From: Streptomyces sp. NBC_01549 | Lineage (GTDB): Bacteria > Actinomycetota > Actinomycetes > Streptomycetales > Streptomycetaceae | NCBI RefSeq assembly: GCF_026339955.1 | Contig: NZ_JAPEPW010000001.1 | Coordinates: forward strand, 2,568,501 to 2,632,500 | DNA length: 64,000 nt | Direction: 5' to 3' | Part shown: positions 36,469-44,634 of the stretch, one piece after another | How the letters are laid out: each line of letters begins with the position of its first letter | How positions within the stretch are numbered: the stretch's first letter is position 1 | Translations under genes and position numbers: made by a program | Notes under the pieces: generated by a model | Seen by the model: only the letters and a program-made list of their open reading frames with translations | The model's database searches: none | Told to the model about the DNA's origin: nothing

Positions 36469-37415
36469 CGGACCCCGCCACCCCTTCGGCGCAACCCACC
36501 TCGGTCGTGCGGCTCGACGTCCCCGGCGGGAGAGAAGTGACCCACCGGGACGTCGCCGCCAACGGCGCGCGCTTCCACATCGCCGAGATGGGCGACGGAC
36601 CGCTCGTCCTGCTGCTGCACGGCTTCCCGCAGTTCTGGTGGACCTGGCGCCGGCAGATGGTGGCGCTCGCGGACGCGGGCTTCCGGGCCGTGGCCATGGA
36701 TCTGCGCGGCGTCGGCGGCAGCGACCGCACGCCCCGCGGCTACGACCCCGCCAACCTCGCACTCGACATCACCGGGGTCGTACGGTCCCTCGGCGAGCCC
36801 GACGCCGCACTCGTCGGACACGACCTGGGCGGCTATCTGGCGTGGACGGCGGCCGTGATGCGCCCCAAGCTCGTCCGCCGGCTCGCCGTGTCGTCCATGC
36901 CGCATCCGCGGCGCTGGCGCTCGGCCATGCTCTCCGACGTCAAGCAGTCGGCCGCGGGTTCGTACATCTGGGGGTTCCAGCGGCCCTGGATCCCCGAGCG
37001 CCAACTCGTGGCCGAAGAAGGCGCCCTGGTGGGTCGTCTGGTACGGGACTGGTCGGGGCCGCGGCAGCCGGACGACGAGGCCGTGGAGACGTATCGCCGC
37101 GCCATGTGCATCCCGTCGACGGCGCATTGCTCGATCGAGCCCTATCGGTGGATGGTCCGTTCGATGGCGCGTCCGGACGGGATCCAGTTCAACCGGCGCA
37201 TGAAGCGCCCGGTTCGGGTGCCCACGCTGCATCTGCACGGATCGCTCGATCCTGTGATGCGGACACGGAGCGCGGCCGGATCCGGGGAGTACGTCGAAGC
37301 GCCGTACCGCTGGCGGCTGTTCGACGGTCTCGGACACTTCCCCCACGAAGAGGACCCGGTGGCGTTTTCGACCGAATTGGTCAACTGGCTGAAGGATCCC
37401 GAGCCCGACCGGTGA
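36465..37415 (+). CDS. Epoxide hydrolase-like alpha/beta hydrolase
   Basis: A 316-residue alpha/beta-hydrolase. The oxyanion motif is LLLHGFPQFWWTWR (HGFP as in epoxide hydrolases). The nucleophile elbow is LVGHDLGGYLAW, with Asp instead of Ser, which indicates epoxide or haloalkane chemistry. The catalytic His is in LGHFPHEEDP and the acid is probably the Asp in HGSLDPVM. It is cytoplasmic. It starts inside the holin-like gene's stop (ATGA). The M. tuberculosis syntenic gene is ephE. The natural substrate is unknown. Confidence 0.88.
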   Translation: MTDPATPSAQPTSVVRLDVPGGREVTHRDVAANGARFHIAEMGDGPLVLLLHGFPQFWWTWRRQMVALADAGFRAVAMDLRGVGGSDRTPRGYDPANLALDITGVVRSLGEPDAALVGHDLGGYLAWTAAVMRPKLVRRLAVSSMPHPRRWRSAMLSDVKQSAAGSYIWGFQRPWIPERQLVAEEGALVGRLVRDWSGPRQPDDEAVETYRRAMCIPSTAHCSIEPYRWMVRSMARPDGIQFNRRMKRPVRVPTLHLHGSLDPVMRTRSAAGSGEYVEAPYRWRLFDGLGHFPHEEDPVAFSTELVNWLKDPEPDR

Positions 37416-37565
37416 TCCGTCGGTGACTGTCCGATTGCGGCCCGTGGCGCGCCCGGTATGCGGACGGGAACACCTGTCCTACGAACAGCCAAATGCCTGG
37501 CGCATAGGCCAATTGGGGGGCTCGGGCACGGTTATCGACCTTGGGGCAGGGGCACACGTCGGGGT

Positions 37566-37745
37566 ATGGGCTGGACGCACGACTACAGTGACGCACCACG
37601 CAACCGCCGCTCGGCGACGGGCCTGAGCTCCCATCAGAGGGGCACCCCGCAGTTGCCGGGCGCGGACCCCCAAGTGGGGATCCCGCGCATTTTGCGCCGC
37701 CGGGCCCGCTGGGTTTCGGTACGGCTGCGTCACCCACGAGGCTGA
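37566..37745 (+). CDS. Possible 59-residue basic protein
   Basis: MGWTHDYSDAPRNRRSATGL...RILRRRARWVSVRLRHPRG is a strongly basic, arginine-rich peptide in the ~360-bp gap between the epoxide hydrolase and marP genes. CGGGG precedes the ATG at short spacing. Third-position GC is moderate. It ends 28 bp before the convergent marP stop. No family is recognised; it could be spurious. Confidence 0.35.
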   Translation: MGWTHDYSDAPRNRRSATGLSSHQRGTPQLPGADPQVGIPRILRRRARWVSVRLRHPRG

Positions 37746-37772
37746 GCCCCCGCACCACCCCATCCGTCACCC

Positions 37773-38972
37773 TCAGAGCGCGCAGCTGTCGCTGTCCACC
37801 TGCTGATTGGCCGTACGGCCCTTGGTGACGTCCGGCTGGACCTCGTCCGCGGTGAGCGCGTACCCGGTGTTGGCGTCGTCGAGGGACTTCGCGAAGACCA
37901 CTCCGTACACCTTGCCGTCGGGCGTGAGCAGTGGGCCGCCGGAGTTGCCCTGGCGCACGGTCGCGTAGAGCGAGTAGACGTCGCGGCGCACGGTTCCGCG
38001 GTGGTAGATGTCCGGGCCGTTGGCCGTGATGCGGCCGCGTACGCGCGCGGGCTGGACGTTGTACGCGCCGTTCTGCGGGAAGCCGGCGACGATCGCGTTG
38101 TTGCCGCTCGCCGCGTCCTTCGCGGTGAACTGGAGGGCGGGCGCGTCCAGGTTCGGTACGTCGAGTACGGCGATGTCGCGCTCCCAGTCGTACAGGACGA
38201 CCTTGGCGTCGTACTTCCTGCCCTCGCCGCCGATCTGGACGGTGGGCTCGTCGACCCCGCCGACCACGTGCGCGTTGGTCATCACGCGGCGGTCGCCGAA
38301 GACGAAGCCACTGCCCTCGAGGACCTTGCCGCAGCTCTGCGCGGTGCCCATCACCTTGACGATGGACTTCTCGGCGCGAGTGGCGACGGGACTGTTCGCG
38401 AGCGCCGGATCGGGGGGCTGGACATCGGTGATGGGTTCGTTGGCGAACGGGCTGAAGACCTGCGGGAAGCCGTTCTGCGCGAGGACCGAGGAGAAGTCGG
38501 CGAACCAGGTGTCGGCCTGGGAGGGCAGAGCATCGGAGACGCCGTGGAGCACCTTGGAACCACGGACCTCCTTGCCGAGCGTCGGCAACGTCGTGCCCGC
38601 GAGGGCGGAGCCGATCAGCCAGGCGACCAGGAGCATCGCGACGACGTTGACGAGGGCGCCGCCGGTCGCGTCCAGGGCGCGGGCCGGGGACCAGGTGATG
38701 TAGCGGCGCAATTTGTTGCCGAGGTGCGTGGTGAGGGCCTGGCCGACGGAGGCACAGACGATCACGACGATCACCGCGACGACGGCGGCGGTCGTACTCA
38801 CCTTGGTGTCGTCGGTCACAGCACCCCAGATGACGGGGAGCAGATAGACGGCGACGAGGCCGCCGCCCAGGAAGCCGATCACCGACAGGATGCCGACGAC
38901 GAAGCCCTGGCGGTAGCCCACGATCGCGAACCACACGGCGGCGACCAGCAACAGAATGTCCAGCACGTTCAC
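37773..38972 (-). CDS. marP: MarP-family membrane serine protease (CvpA + trypsin-like)
   Basis: A 399-residue protein. Residues ~1-150 form a four-helix CvpA (colicin V production) membrane domain (VNVLDILLLVAAVWFAIVGY). Residues ~195-395 are a chymotrypsin-like protease on the outside of the membrane, with triad His235 (MTNAHVVG), Asp266 (WERDIAVLD) and Ser344 (RQGNSGGPL). These are nearly the same positions as in M. tuberculosis MarP (Rv3671c), which protects against acid and oxidative stress. Cysteines in TAQSCGKV and at the C-terminus (SDSCAL) may form a disulfide. The GTG start at 38972 lies 14 bp after the NUDIX stop: operon nth-NUDIX-marP. Confidence 0.92.
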   Translation of the reverse strand: MNVLDILLLVAAVWFAIVGYRQGFVVGILSVIGFLGGGLVAVYLLPVIWGAVTDDTKVSTTAAVVAVIVVIVCASVGQALTTHLGNKLRRYITWSPARALDATGGALVNVVAMLLVAWLIGSALAGTTLPTLGKEVRGSKVLHGVSDALPSQADTWFADFSSVLAQNGFPQVFSPFANEPITDVQPPDPALANSPVATRAEKSIVKVMGTAQSCGKVLEGSGFVFGDRRVMTNAHVVGGVDEPTVQIGGEGRKYDAKVVLYDWERDIAVLDVPNLDAPALQFTAKDAASGNNAIVAGFPQNGAYNVQPARVRGRITANGPDIYHRGTVRRDVYSLYATVRQGNSGGPLLTPDGKVYGVVFAKSLDDANTGYALTADEVQPDVTKGRTANQQVDSDSCAL

Positions 38973-38985
38973 GGGGGCCACCCTG

Positions 38986-39825
38986 TCATGCGCGCCAGTC
39001 GAGCGGGACCTGCTTCTCGCGGTCCCAGGGCAGCTCCCAGCCCGCGTAGTGCAGCAGGCGGTCGATGATCCCCGCGGTGAAGCCCCAGACCAGGGCCGAT
39101 TCGACCAGGAATGCCGCGCCTCGGTGGCCACTGGGGTGCACGGTCGTCGCGCGGTGGGCGGGGTCCGTGAGATCCGCCACGGGAACCGTGAAGACCCGGG
39201 CCGTCTCGGCCGGATCGACCACGCCGACCGGGGTCGGCTCGCGCCACCAGCCCAGGACCGGGGTCACCACGAAGCCGCTCACCGGGATGTAGAGCTTCGG
39301 CAGCACCCCGAAGAGCTGGACGCCGCTCGGGTCGAGCCCGGTCTCCTCCTCGGCCTCCCGCAGCGCGGCCCGCAGCGGCCCGTCGGCCATCGGGTCGCCG
39401 TCCTCCGGGTCGAGGGCGCCGCCGGGGAAGGAGGGCTGCCCGGCGTGCGAGCGCAGGGAGCTGGCACGCTCCATCAGCAGCAGCTCGGGACCGCGGGCGC
39501 CCTCGCCGAAGAGGATGAGAACGGCGGACTGCCGCCCCGCGCCGTCCGCCGGCGGCAGGAAGCGGCTCAGCTGGAGCGGCTCCACGGTCTCGACGGCGTG
39601 CACCACCGGGTCGAGCCAGGGGGGCAGGCCGTCCTTGGTCACCAGGACCCGGCCGTTGTGCGAGTCGGCGCCTTCGTGTGTGCGGTGGTGCGCGCCGGGG
39701 CCGTCGTGCGTGTGGTGCGTACCCGACTCGTTCCGCGTGCGGTGTGTGCCCGTCTCGTTCTGCGTGTGGTGCGTCTCCGGCTCGTCGTGCCTGCTGTGCG
39801 TGTTGCTCGCGTGCGTCATCGCCAC
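38986..39825 (-). CDS. NUDIX CoA pyrophosphatase-like hydrolase with His-rich repeats
   Basis: A 279-residue protein. The NUDIX box is GGALDPEDGDPMADGPLRAA continuing into LREAEEETGLDPSG. The preceding LLMERASSLRSHAGQPSFPG is the CoA-pyrophosphatase (UPF0035) motif, so it probably hydrolyses CoA or related nucleotides. The first ~55 residues are an unusual tail of 9-residue units such as GTHRTRNES and GTHHTHDGP, encoded by a 27-bp tandem repeat. The enzyme proper starts near VLVTKDGLPPWLDP. Because of the repeats the true start is unclear; ATG 39825 or 39819 is possible. It is the middle gene of the nth-marP operon. Confidence 0.88.
   Translation of the reverse strand: MAMTHASNTHSRHDEPETHHTQNETGTHRTRNESGTHHTHDGPGAHHRTHEGADSHNGRVLVTKDGLPPWLDPVVHAVETVEPLQLSRFLPPADGAGRQSAVLILFGEGARGPELLLMERASSLRSHAGQPSFPGGALDPEDGDPMADGPLRAALREAEEETGLDPSGVQLFGVLPKLYIPVSGFVVTPVLGWWREPTPVGVVDPAETARVFTVPVADLTDPAHRATTVHPSGHRGAAFLVESALVWGFTAGIIDRLLHYAGWELPWDREKQVPLDWRA
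39710..39790. repeat. 27-bp tandem repeat in the NUDIX gene 5' end
   Basis: Three adjacent imperfect units (39710-39736, 39737-39763, 39764-39790), each ~75-80% alike and in frame. They encode nonapeptides rich in His and Thr. A fourth, more diverged unit lies on the 39680 side. Confidence 0.8.
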
Positions 39826-39871
39826 CCCCGTTCTGCTCTCCCCAACGCCGGGCGGCGCGGTGTTCGTTCCG

Positions 39872-41086
39872 TCATCCGGCGCCCAGTGGGGGTGCCGGGA
39901 TGCCGCCCGCGTCCAGGTAGGACTGCGGCGGGTTGAGACGCTGGCCGGGGAAACCGCCCTTCTCGTACTTCAGGAGCTTGCGCGCCTTCTCCGGGTCCGT
40001 CTCGCCCTCTCCGTACGCGGGGCAGAGCGGCGCGATGGGGCAGGCGCCGCACGCGGGCTTGCGGGCGTGGCAGATACGGCGCCCGTGGAAGATCACGTGG
40101 TGCGAGAGCATCGTCCACTCGCTCTTCGGGAAGAGCGCGCCGACGGCGGCCTCGACCTTGTCCGGGTCGGTCTCGTCGGTCCACTGCCAACGGCGCACGA
40201 GTCGGCCGAAGTGGGTGTCCACGGTGATGCCGGGGCGCCCGAAGGCGTTACCGAGGACCACGAAGGCGGTCTTGCGGCCTACGCCGGGAAGCTTGACGAG
40301 GTCTTCGAGGCGGCCGGGGACCTCGCCCCCGAAGTCCTCCACCAGGGCCTTGGAGAGCCCTATCACCGACTTCGTCTTGGCCCGGAAGAAACCGGTGGGG
40401 CGGAGGATCTCCTCGACCTCCTCCGGGTTCGCCACGGCGAGGTCCTCGGGAGTGGGGTACTTGGCGAAGAGCGCCGGAGTCGTCTGGTTCACCCGCAGGT
40501 CGGTCGTCTGAGCCGACAGGACCGTGGCGATCACCAGCTGGAAGGGGTTCTCGAAGTCCAGCTCCGGGTGGGCGTACGGGTACACCTCGGCGAGCTCACG
40601 GTTGATACGGCGGGCTCGGCGCACGAGAGCGGCGTGGGACTCTGCGGTCGCCTTCTTGGGGGCGGTCCGGGTAGAGGCCGCCTGCTTGGCCGGCGACGTC
40701 TTCTTCGCGACGGTCTTGGCGGGGACCGCCTTCTTGGCAACTTTCTTGGCAACGGTCTTGGCAGGCGTCGCTTTCTTGGCGGCAGCCGTCTTCTTCTCGG
40801 ACGTGGCTGTCGCCTTCGTGGACGTGGTCGCCGTGGACGTGGTCGCCGCCTTCTTGATCGTGGCCGTCGCCTTCTTGGCCACGCCTGTCTTCTTGTCGGT
40901 CGTGGCTGTCGCCTTTTCGGCCACCTTCTTCACGGCCTTCTTCGTGACCGGCTTCACCGGCGCCGATTTTGCCGCTTTTGTCGTTTTCATACTTCCGGCC
41001 GGGCTCTGTTCGCCCACAGCGGAATCGCGACGTACAACCACCCGCCCAGCCCCCTTGGCCTGTGCTCTCACCGGCGATTTGGACAC
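39872..41086 (-). CDS. nth: Endonuclease III with histone H1-like N-terminal tail
   Basis: DNA glycosylase/AP lyase that removes oxidised pyrimidines. The helix-hairpin-helix [18 protein letters not shown] carries the Schiff-base Lys272, and TVDTHFG carries Asp290, the same 18-residue spacing as E. coli Lys120/Asp138. The iron-sulfur cluster is Cys-x6-Cys-x2-Cys-x5-Cys in [17 protein letters not shown]. The first ~150 residues are a Lys/Ala/Thr-rich, H1-like basic tail ([23 protein letters not shown]), absent from ordinary Nth (~211 aa). The GTG start at 41086 (MSKSPVRAQ) is used; ATG at 40990 (MKTTKAAKS) is the alternative. It is the first gene of the nth-NUDIX-marP operon, divergent from crp. 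Confidence 0.93.
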   Translation of the reverse strand: MSKSPVRAQAKGAGRVVVRRDSAVGEQSPAGSMKTTKAAKSAPVKPVTKKAVKKVAEKATATTDKKTGVAKKATATIKKAATTSTATTSTKATATSEKKTAAAKKATPAKTVAKKVAKKAVPAKTVAKKTSPAKQAASTRTAPKKATAESHAALVRRARRINRELAEVYPYAHPELDFENPFQLVIATVLSAQTTDLRVNQTTPALFAKYPTPEDLAVANPEEVEEILRPTGFFRAKTKSVIGLSKALVEDFGGEVPGRLEDLVKLPGVGRKTAFVVLGNAFGRPGITVDTHFGRLVRRWQWTDETDPDKVEAAVGALFPKSEWTMLSHHVIFHGRRICHARKPACGACPIAPLCPAYGEGETDPEKARKLLKYEKGGFPGQRLNPPQSYLDAGGIPAPPLGAG

Positions 41087-41153
41087 TCGGCCAGCCTAAA
41101 GCCCACCACCGACATCCGCCCCGGACCCAGAAGATCAGCCCCCAATTGGCCCC

Positions 41154-41185
41154 CTGCCGCACTGCCCGGCACGCCAGTGCGGCAG
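41154..41185. repeat. Hairpin in the nth-crp intergenic region
   Basis: An 11-bp inverted repeat CTGCCGCACTG / CAGTGCGGCAG with a 10-nt loop, just upstream of the Crp-type palindrome. It may be part of a leader or a divergent control element. Confidence 0.6.
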
Positions 41186-41188
41186 ACT

Positions 41189-41202
41189 TGTGACTGATCA
41201 CA
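41189..41202. promoter_or_regulatory. Crp-like palindrome upstream of crp
   Basis: TGTGA-CTGA-TCACA lies ~90 bp before the crp start, between nth and crp. The half-sites are exact Crp half-sites (TGTGA/TCACA), but the spacer is 4 rather than the usual 6 bp. It suggests autoregulation and joint control of the divergent nth operon; this is inference. Confidence 0.4.
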
Positions 41203-41293
41203 CTGTTTGGACCGTCCAGCAAGATGGGGAACACGGTCCCCTGGTATCACGGGGGAGCAAGATCCCCTGAGCAGGTCGACAAGGAGAGAACTC

Positions 41294-41968
41294 GTGGACG
41301 ACGTTCTGCGGCGCGCCCCGCTCTTCGCGGCGCTCGATGACGAGCAGGCCGCGGAGCTCCGCGCCTCCATGAGTGAGGTGACCCTCGCACGCGGCGACGC
41401 TCTCTTCCACGAGGGCGACCCCGGTGACCGCCTCTACGTGGTCACCGAGGGCAAGGTGAAGCTCCACCGCACCTCACCCGACGGCCGCGAGAACATGCTG
41501 GCCGTCCTGGGCCCCGGTGAGCTCATCGGCGAACTGTCGCTGTTCGACCCGGGCCCGCGCACGGCGACCGCCACCGCGCTGACCGAGGTCAAGCTGCTCG
41601 GTCTCGGCCACGGCGACCTCCAGCCCTGGCTGAACGCCCGGCCCGAGGTGGCCGCCGCGCTGCTGCGCGCCGTCGCCCGGCGCCTGCGCAAGACCAACGA
41701 CCAGATGTCCGACCTGGTCTTCTCGGACGTGCCCGGCCGCGTGGCCCGCGCGCTCCTGGACCTCTCCCGCCGCTTCGGCGTGCAGTCGGAGGAGGGCATC
41801 CACGTCGTGCACGACCTGACGCAGGAGGAGCTGGCCCAGCTGGTCGGCGCGTCCCGCGAGACGGTCAACAAGGCGCTCGCCGACTTCGCGGGCCGCGGCT
41901 GGCTCCGCCTGGAGGCCCGCGCGGTCATCCTGCTGGACGTGGAGCGCCTCGCGAAGCGCTCGCGCTGA
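41294..41968 (+). CDS. crp: cAMP receptor protein Crp
   Basis: A 224-residue regulator, the same length as S. coelicolor Crp. Residues ~10-120 are the cyclic-nucleotide domain (GDRLYVVTEGKVKLHRTSPD, PGELIGELSLFDPGPRTATA). The C-terminal winged helix-turn-helix is TQEELAQLVGASRETVNKAL. It binds cAMP and controls germination, development and antibiotic clusters in Streptomyces. GTG 41294 (MDDVLRRAPLF) follows AAGGAGAGAA; the longer ORF from 41207 is leader. A palindrome with Crp-type half-sites is upstream. Confidence 0.96.
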   Translation: MDDVLRRAPLFAALDDEQAAELRASMSEVTLARGDALFHEGDPGDRLYVVTEGKVKLHRTSPDGRENMLAVLGPGELIGELSLFDPGPRTATATALTEVKLLGLGHGDLQPWLNARPEVAAALLRAVARRLRKTNDQMSDLVFSDVPGRVARALLDLSRRFGVQSEEGIHVVHDLTQEELAQLVGASRETVNKALADFAGRGWLRLEARAVILLDVERLAKRSR

Positions 41969-42016
41969 CCGCACGGCGCGCCGAGACCACACGGCGCGCC
42001 GACTTTCGACGCACTT

Positions 42017-42046
42017 GAAGGGCCCTGCCGTACAGCGGGGCCCTTC
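42017..42046 (+). terminator. Terminator of crp
   Basis: A GAAGGGCCC / GGGCCCTTC stem with a 12-nt, partly paired loop, ~50 bp after the crp stop. The same hairpin serves the convergent metallo-hydrolase gene. Confidence 0.8.
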
Positions 42047-42103
42047 TCGTGTCCCCGGCGGTCGCCGGTGCCACCTGTGCGGACGCCCGGCGCCGGACAG
42101 GCC

Positions 42104-42934
42104 CTAGATGAGGCCGTGTTCCCGGAGGTAGTCCATCTGCGCCCGGACCGACAGCTCCGCCGCCGGCCACAGCGAACGGTCCACGTCCGCGTACACGTGC
42201 GCGACGACCTGGGCCGGCGACCGGTAGCCGTTCTCGACCGCCGTCTCGACCTGGGCGAGACGGTGGGCGCGGTGGGCGAGATAGAACTCGACGGCGCCCT
42301 GGGCGTCTTCCAGGACGGGCCCGTGCCCCGGCAGCACGGTGTGCACGCCGTCGTCCACGGTGAGGGACCTGAGCCGCCGCAGCGAGTCGAGATAGTCGCC
42401 CAGGCGGCCGTCGGGGTGGGCCACGACGGTCGTACCGCGACCGAGGATGGTGTCACCCGTCAGGACGGCCCGATCGCCCGGGAGATGGAAGCACAGCGAG
42501 TCGGCGGTGTGGCCGGGGGTCGGCACGACACGCAGTTCGAGCCCGCCGACGGTGATGACGTCCCCGTGCGCGAGCCCCTCGTCCCCGAGCCGCAGCGCCG
42601 GATCCAGTGCCCGCACCTTCGTGTCCGTCAGTTCGGCGAACCGCGCGGCGCCCTCGGCGTGATCGGGGTGCCCGTGCGTCAGCAGGGTCAGCGCCACCCG
42701 CTTCCCCGCCTTCTCGGCGGTGTCCACGACATTGCGCAGATGTACGTCGTCCAGGGGCCCGGGGTCGATCACGACCGCCAGGTCGGAGTCCGGCTCGGAG
42801 ACGATCCAGGTGTTGGTGCCGTCCAGGGTCATCGCGGACGCGTTGGACGCGAGCACGTTGACGGCGCGCGGGGTGGCGGAGCCGGAGAGGACCCCGCCTC
42901 GCGGCTGGCCGGGGAGGGCGGCGGCGTCGGTCAT
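42104..42934 (-). CDS. Metallo-beta-lactamase-fold hydrolase
   Basis: A 276-residue MBL-fold protein. The zinc motif is LLTHGHPDHAEGAARF (His-x-His-x-Asp-His), followed by TPGHTADSLCF, LTGDTILGRGT and VLPGHGPVLEDA. It resembles LACTB2/GloB-like hydrolases; the C-terminal ~60 residues are a helical domain. The substrate is unknown. It is the last gene of a minus-strand pair: its ATG overlaps the NUDIX stop (ATGA). Rv3677c is the syntenic mycobacterial gene. Confidence 0.9.
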   Translation of the reverse strand: MTDAAALPGQPRGGVLSGSATPRAVNVLASNASAMTLDGTNTWIVSEPDSDLAVVIDPGPLDDVHLRNVVDTAEKAGKRVALTLLTHGHPDHAEGAARFAELTDTKVRALDPALRLGDEGLAHGDVITVGGLELRVVPTPGHTADSLCFHLPGDRAVLTGDTILGRGTTVVAHPDGRLGDYLDSLRRLRSLTVDDGVHTVLPGHGPVLEDAQGAVEFYLAHRAHRLAQVETAVENGYRSPAQVVAHVYADVDRSLWPAAELSVRAQMDYLREHGLI

Positions 42935-43800
42935 GCGGGGGCTCCACCGGTCGGGATGTGCTTGGTGAACTCGTCGTGGCCGGGCCAGGCGAGGACGACT
43001 TCGCCGTTCTCCAGGCGGGCCTTGGCCAGGACGGGGGTCAGATCGCGGGCGGGAGCGGCGGCGAGGACGTCGGCGGCGCTGCCGTACGGGATGAGCTGGC
43101 GCAGGGTCGCGACGGTGGGCGGCATCATCAGGAGCTCGCCCTTGTCGTATCCGTCCGCCGCGTCCGCGGGGCGGATCCAGACCGTACGGTCGGCCTCCGT
43201 GGAGGCGTTGCGGGTGCGCTGGCCCTCCGGGAGGGCGGCCACGAAGAACCAGGTGTCGTAGCGGCGGGTTTCGAACTCCGGGGTGATCCAGCGGGTCCAG
43301 ACGCCCAAGAGGTCGGACCTGAGCACGAGTCCCCGGCGGTCGAGGAACTCGGCGAAGGAGAGGTCGCGGGCGACCAGGGCCGCTCGGTCCGCCTCCCAGT
43401 CCTCGCCGGTGGTGTCACCGACCACGGTGTCCGGGGCGGGTCCGGCCAGCAGAACGCCGGCCTCCTCGTACGTCTCGCGGACCGCCGCGCAGACGACGGC
43501 CTGGGCGGACGTCTCGTCGGTGCCGAGCCTTTTCGCCCACCACGCGCGCGTGGGGCCCGCCCAGCGGATCTGGTGCTCGTCGTCGCGTGGGTCCACGCCG
43601 CCACCCGGGTACGCGTACGCGCCTCCGGCGAAGGCCATGGAGGCGCGTCTGCGCAGCATGTGCACCACAGGCGTGGTGGGGGTGTCCTTGAGCAGCATGA
43701 CGGTGGCCGCACGCTTGGGGGGCACCGGGGTCAGCGTGCCCTCCGCGAGCGCGCGGATCCGCTCGGGCCACTCCGGTGGATACCACTGCCCATTCGCCAT
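42931..43800 (-). CDS. NUDIX hydrolase with interrupted Nudix box
   Basis: A 289-residue protein. The substrate/metal box is split: AYPGGGVDPRDDE is separated by ~35 residues from AAVRETYEEAGVLL, an insertion typical of the NUDT19/RPP-like group. The N-terminal sequence is MANGQWYPPEWPERIRAL. The nucleotide-linked substrate is unknown. It is translationally coupled to the MBL-fold hydrolase gene. The intergenic stretch to the ridA-like gene is ~110 bp. Confidence 0.85.
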   Translation of the reverse strand: MANGQWYPPEWPERIRALAEGTLTPVPPKRAATVMLLKDTPTTPVVHMLRRRASMAFAGGAYAYPGGGVDPRDDEHQIRWAGPTRAWWAKRLGTDETSAQAVVCAAVRETYEEAGVLLAGPAPDTVVGDTTGEDWEADRAALVARDLSFAEFLDRRGLVLRSDLLGVWTRWITPEFETRRYDTWFFVAALPEGQRTRNASTEADRTVWIRPADAADGYDKGELLMMPPTVATLRQLIPYGSAADVLAAAPARDLTPVLAKARLENGEVVLAWPGHDEFTKHIPTGGAPA

Positions 43801-43910
43801 GGCCGGAGGCTATCCCGAGCCGGGCGAATGTTCGAGGGGCCCATGAGGATCCCCCGGCCGGGGTGGGGGCCCGAGCCGCGTGCTCCCGTGCGGGGCGCGG
43901 CCCCGACCGG

Positions 43911-44381
43911 CTACACCGCCGTCAGCTCCACCTGGATCTCGACCTCGACCGGGGCATCCAGCGGGAGGACGGCCACGCCGACCGCGCTGCGGGCGTGGAC
44001 GCCCTTGTCGCCCAGGGCCGCGCCCAGGAGCTCGCTCGCGCCGTTCAGGACACCCGGCTGGCCGGTGAAGTCCGAGGCCGAGGCCACGAAGCCGACGACC
44101 TTCACGACGCGCGCGATGCGGTCGAGGTCGCCCGCGACGGACTTGACCGCGGCCAGCGCGTTCAGCGCGCAGATGCGGGCCAGGTCCTTGGCTTCCTCGG
44201 CGGTGACCTCCGCACCCACCTTGCCGGTGACCGGAAGCTTGCCGTCCACCATCGGCAGCTGCCCCGCCGTGAAGACGTACACACCGGACTGCACGGCGGG
44301 CTGGTAGGCGGCCAGCGGCGGAACGACGTCCGGCAGTGTCAGGCCGAGCTCCGCGAGCTTCGCCTCGACGGCGCCGCTCAT
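43911..44381 (-). CDS. RidA/YjgF-family deaminase
   Basis: A 156-residue member of the RidA superfamily (reactive enamine/imine deaminases). Landmarks are VYVFTAGQLPMVDG, AAVKSVAGDLDRIARVVKVV, and the C-terminal GVAVLPLDAPVEVEIQVELT. It is longer than typical RidA (~128 aa), and the usual catalytic Arg of the C-terminal RVAxxxLP motif appears replaced (SAVGVAVLPL), so it may be a non-canonical Rid subgroup. The start ATG 44381 overlaps the DUF4177 stop (ATGA). Rv3678c is the counterpart. Confidence 0.88.
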   Translation of the reverse strand: MSGAVEAKLAELGLTLPDVVPPLAAYQPAVQSGVYVFTAGQLPMVDGKLPVTGKVGAEVTAEEAKDLARICALNALAAVKSVAGDLDRIARVVKVVGFVASASDFTGQPGVLNGASELLGAALGDKGVHARSAVGVAVLPLDAPVEVEIQVELTAV

Positions 44382-44539
44382 GCCGACTTCTCGCGCTTCA
44401 GGTAGGCCACCAGCTGCTCGGGGTTGTTCGGCCCGGGCACGACCTGGACGAGCTCCCAGCCGTCCTCGCCCCAGGTGTCCAGAATCTGCTTCGTGGCATG
44501 GACGAGCAGCGGCACGGTTGCGTATTCCCACTTGGTCAT
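44378..44539 (-). CDS. DUF4177 small protein
   Basis: A 53-residue protein MTKWEYATVPLLVHATKQIL...GWELVQVVPGPNN with the Trp-Glu-Tyr start and GWELV core of DUF4177. It is cytoplasmic, of unknown function. It is coupled to the ridA-like gene and divergent from the ATPase pair (~95 bp between starts), matching the mycobacterial Rv3678A/Rv3678c arrangement. Confidence 0.85.
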   Translation of the reverse strand: MTKWEYATVPLLVHATKQILDTWGEDGWELVQVVPGPNNPEQLVAYLKREKSA

Positions 44540-44634
44540 GTCGCCGACTGTAGCCGTTGCCGCCGGGGGCCTCGCGCACACGTTGTCCACAGCCTCCTGC
44601 GTACTACGGCGGCGGACTGGTTAGGCTCGAAGAC

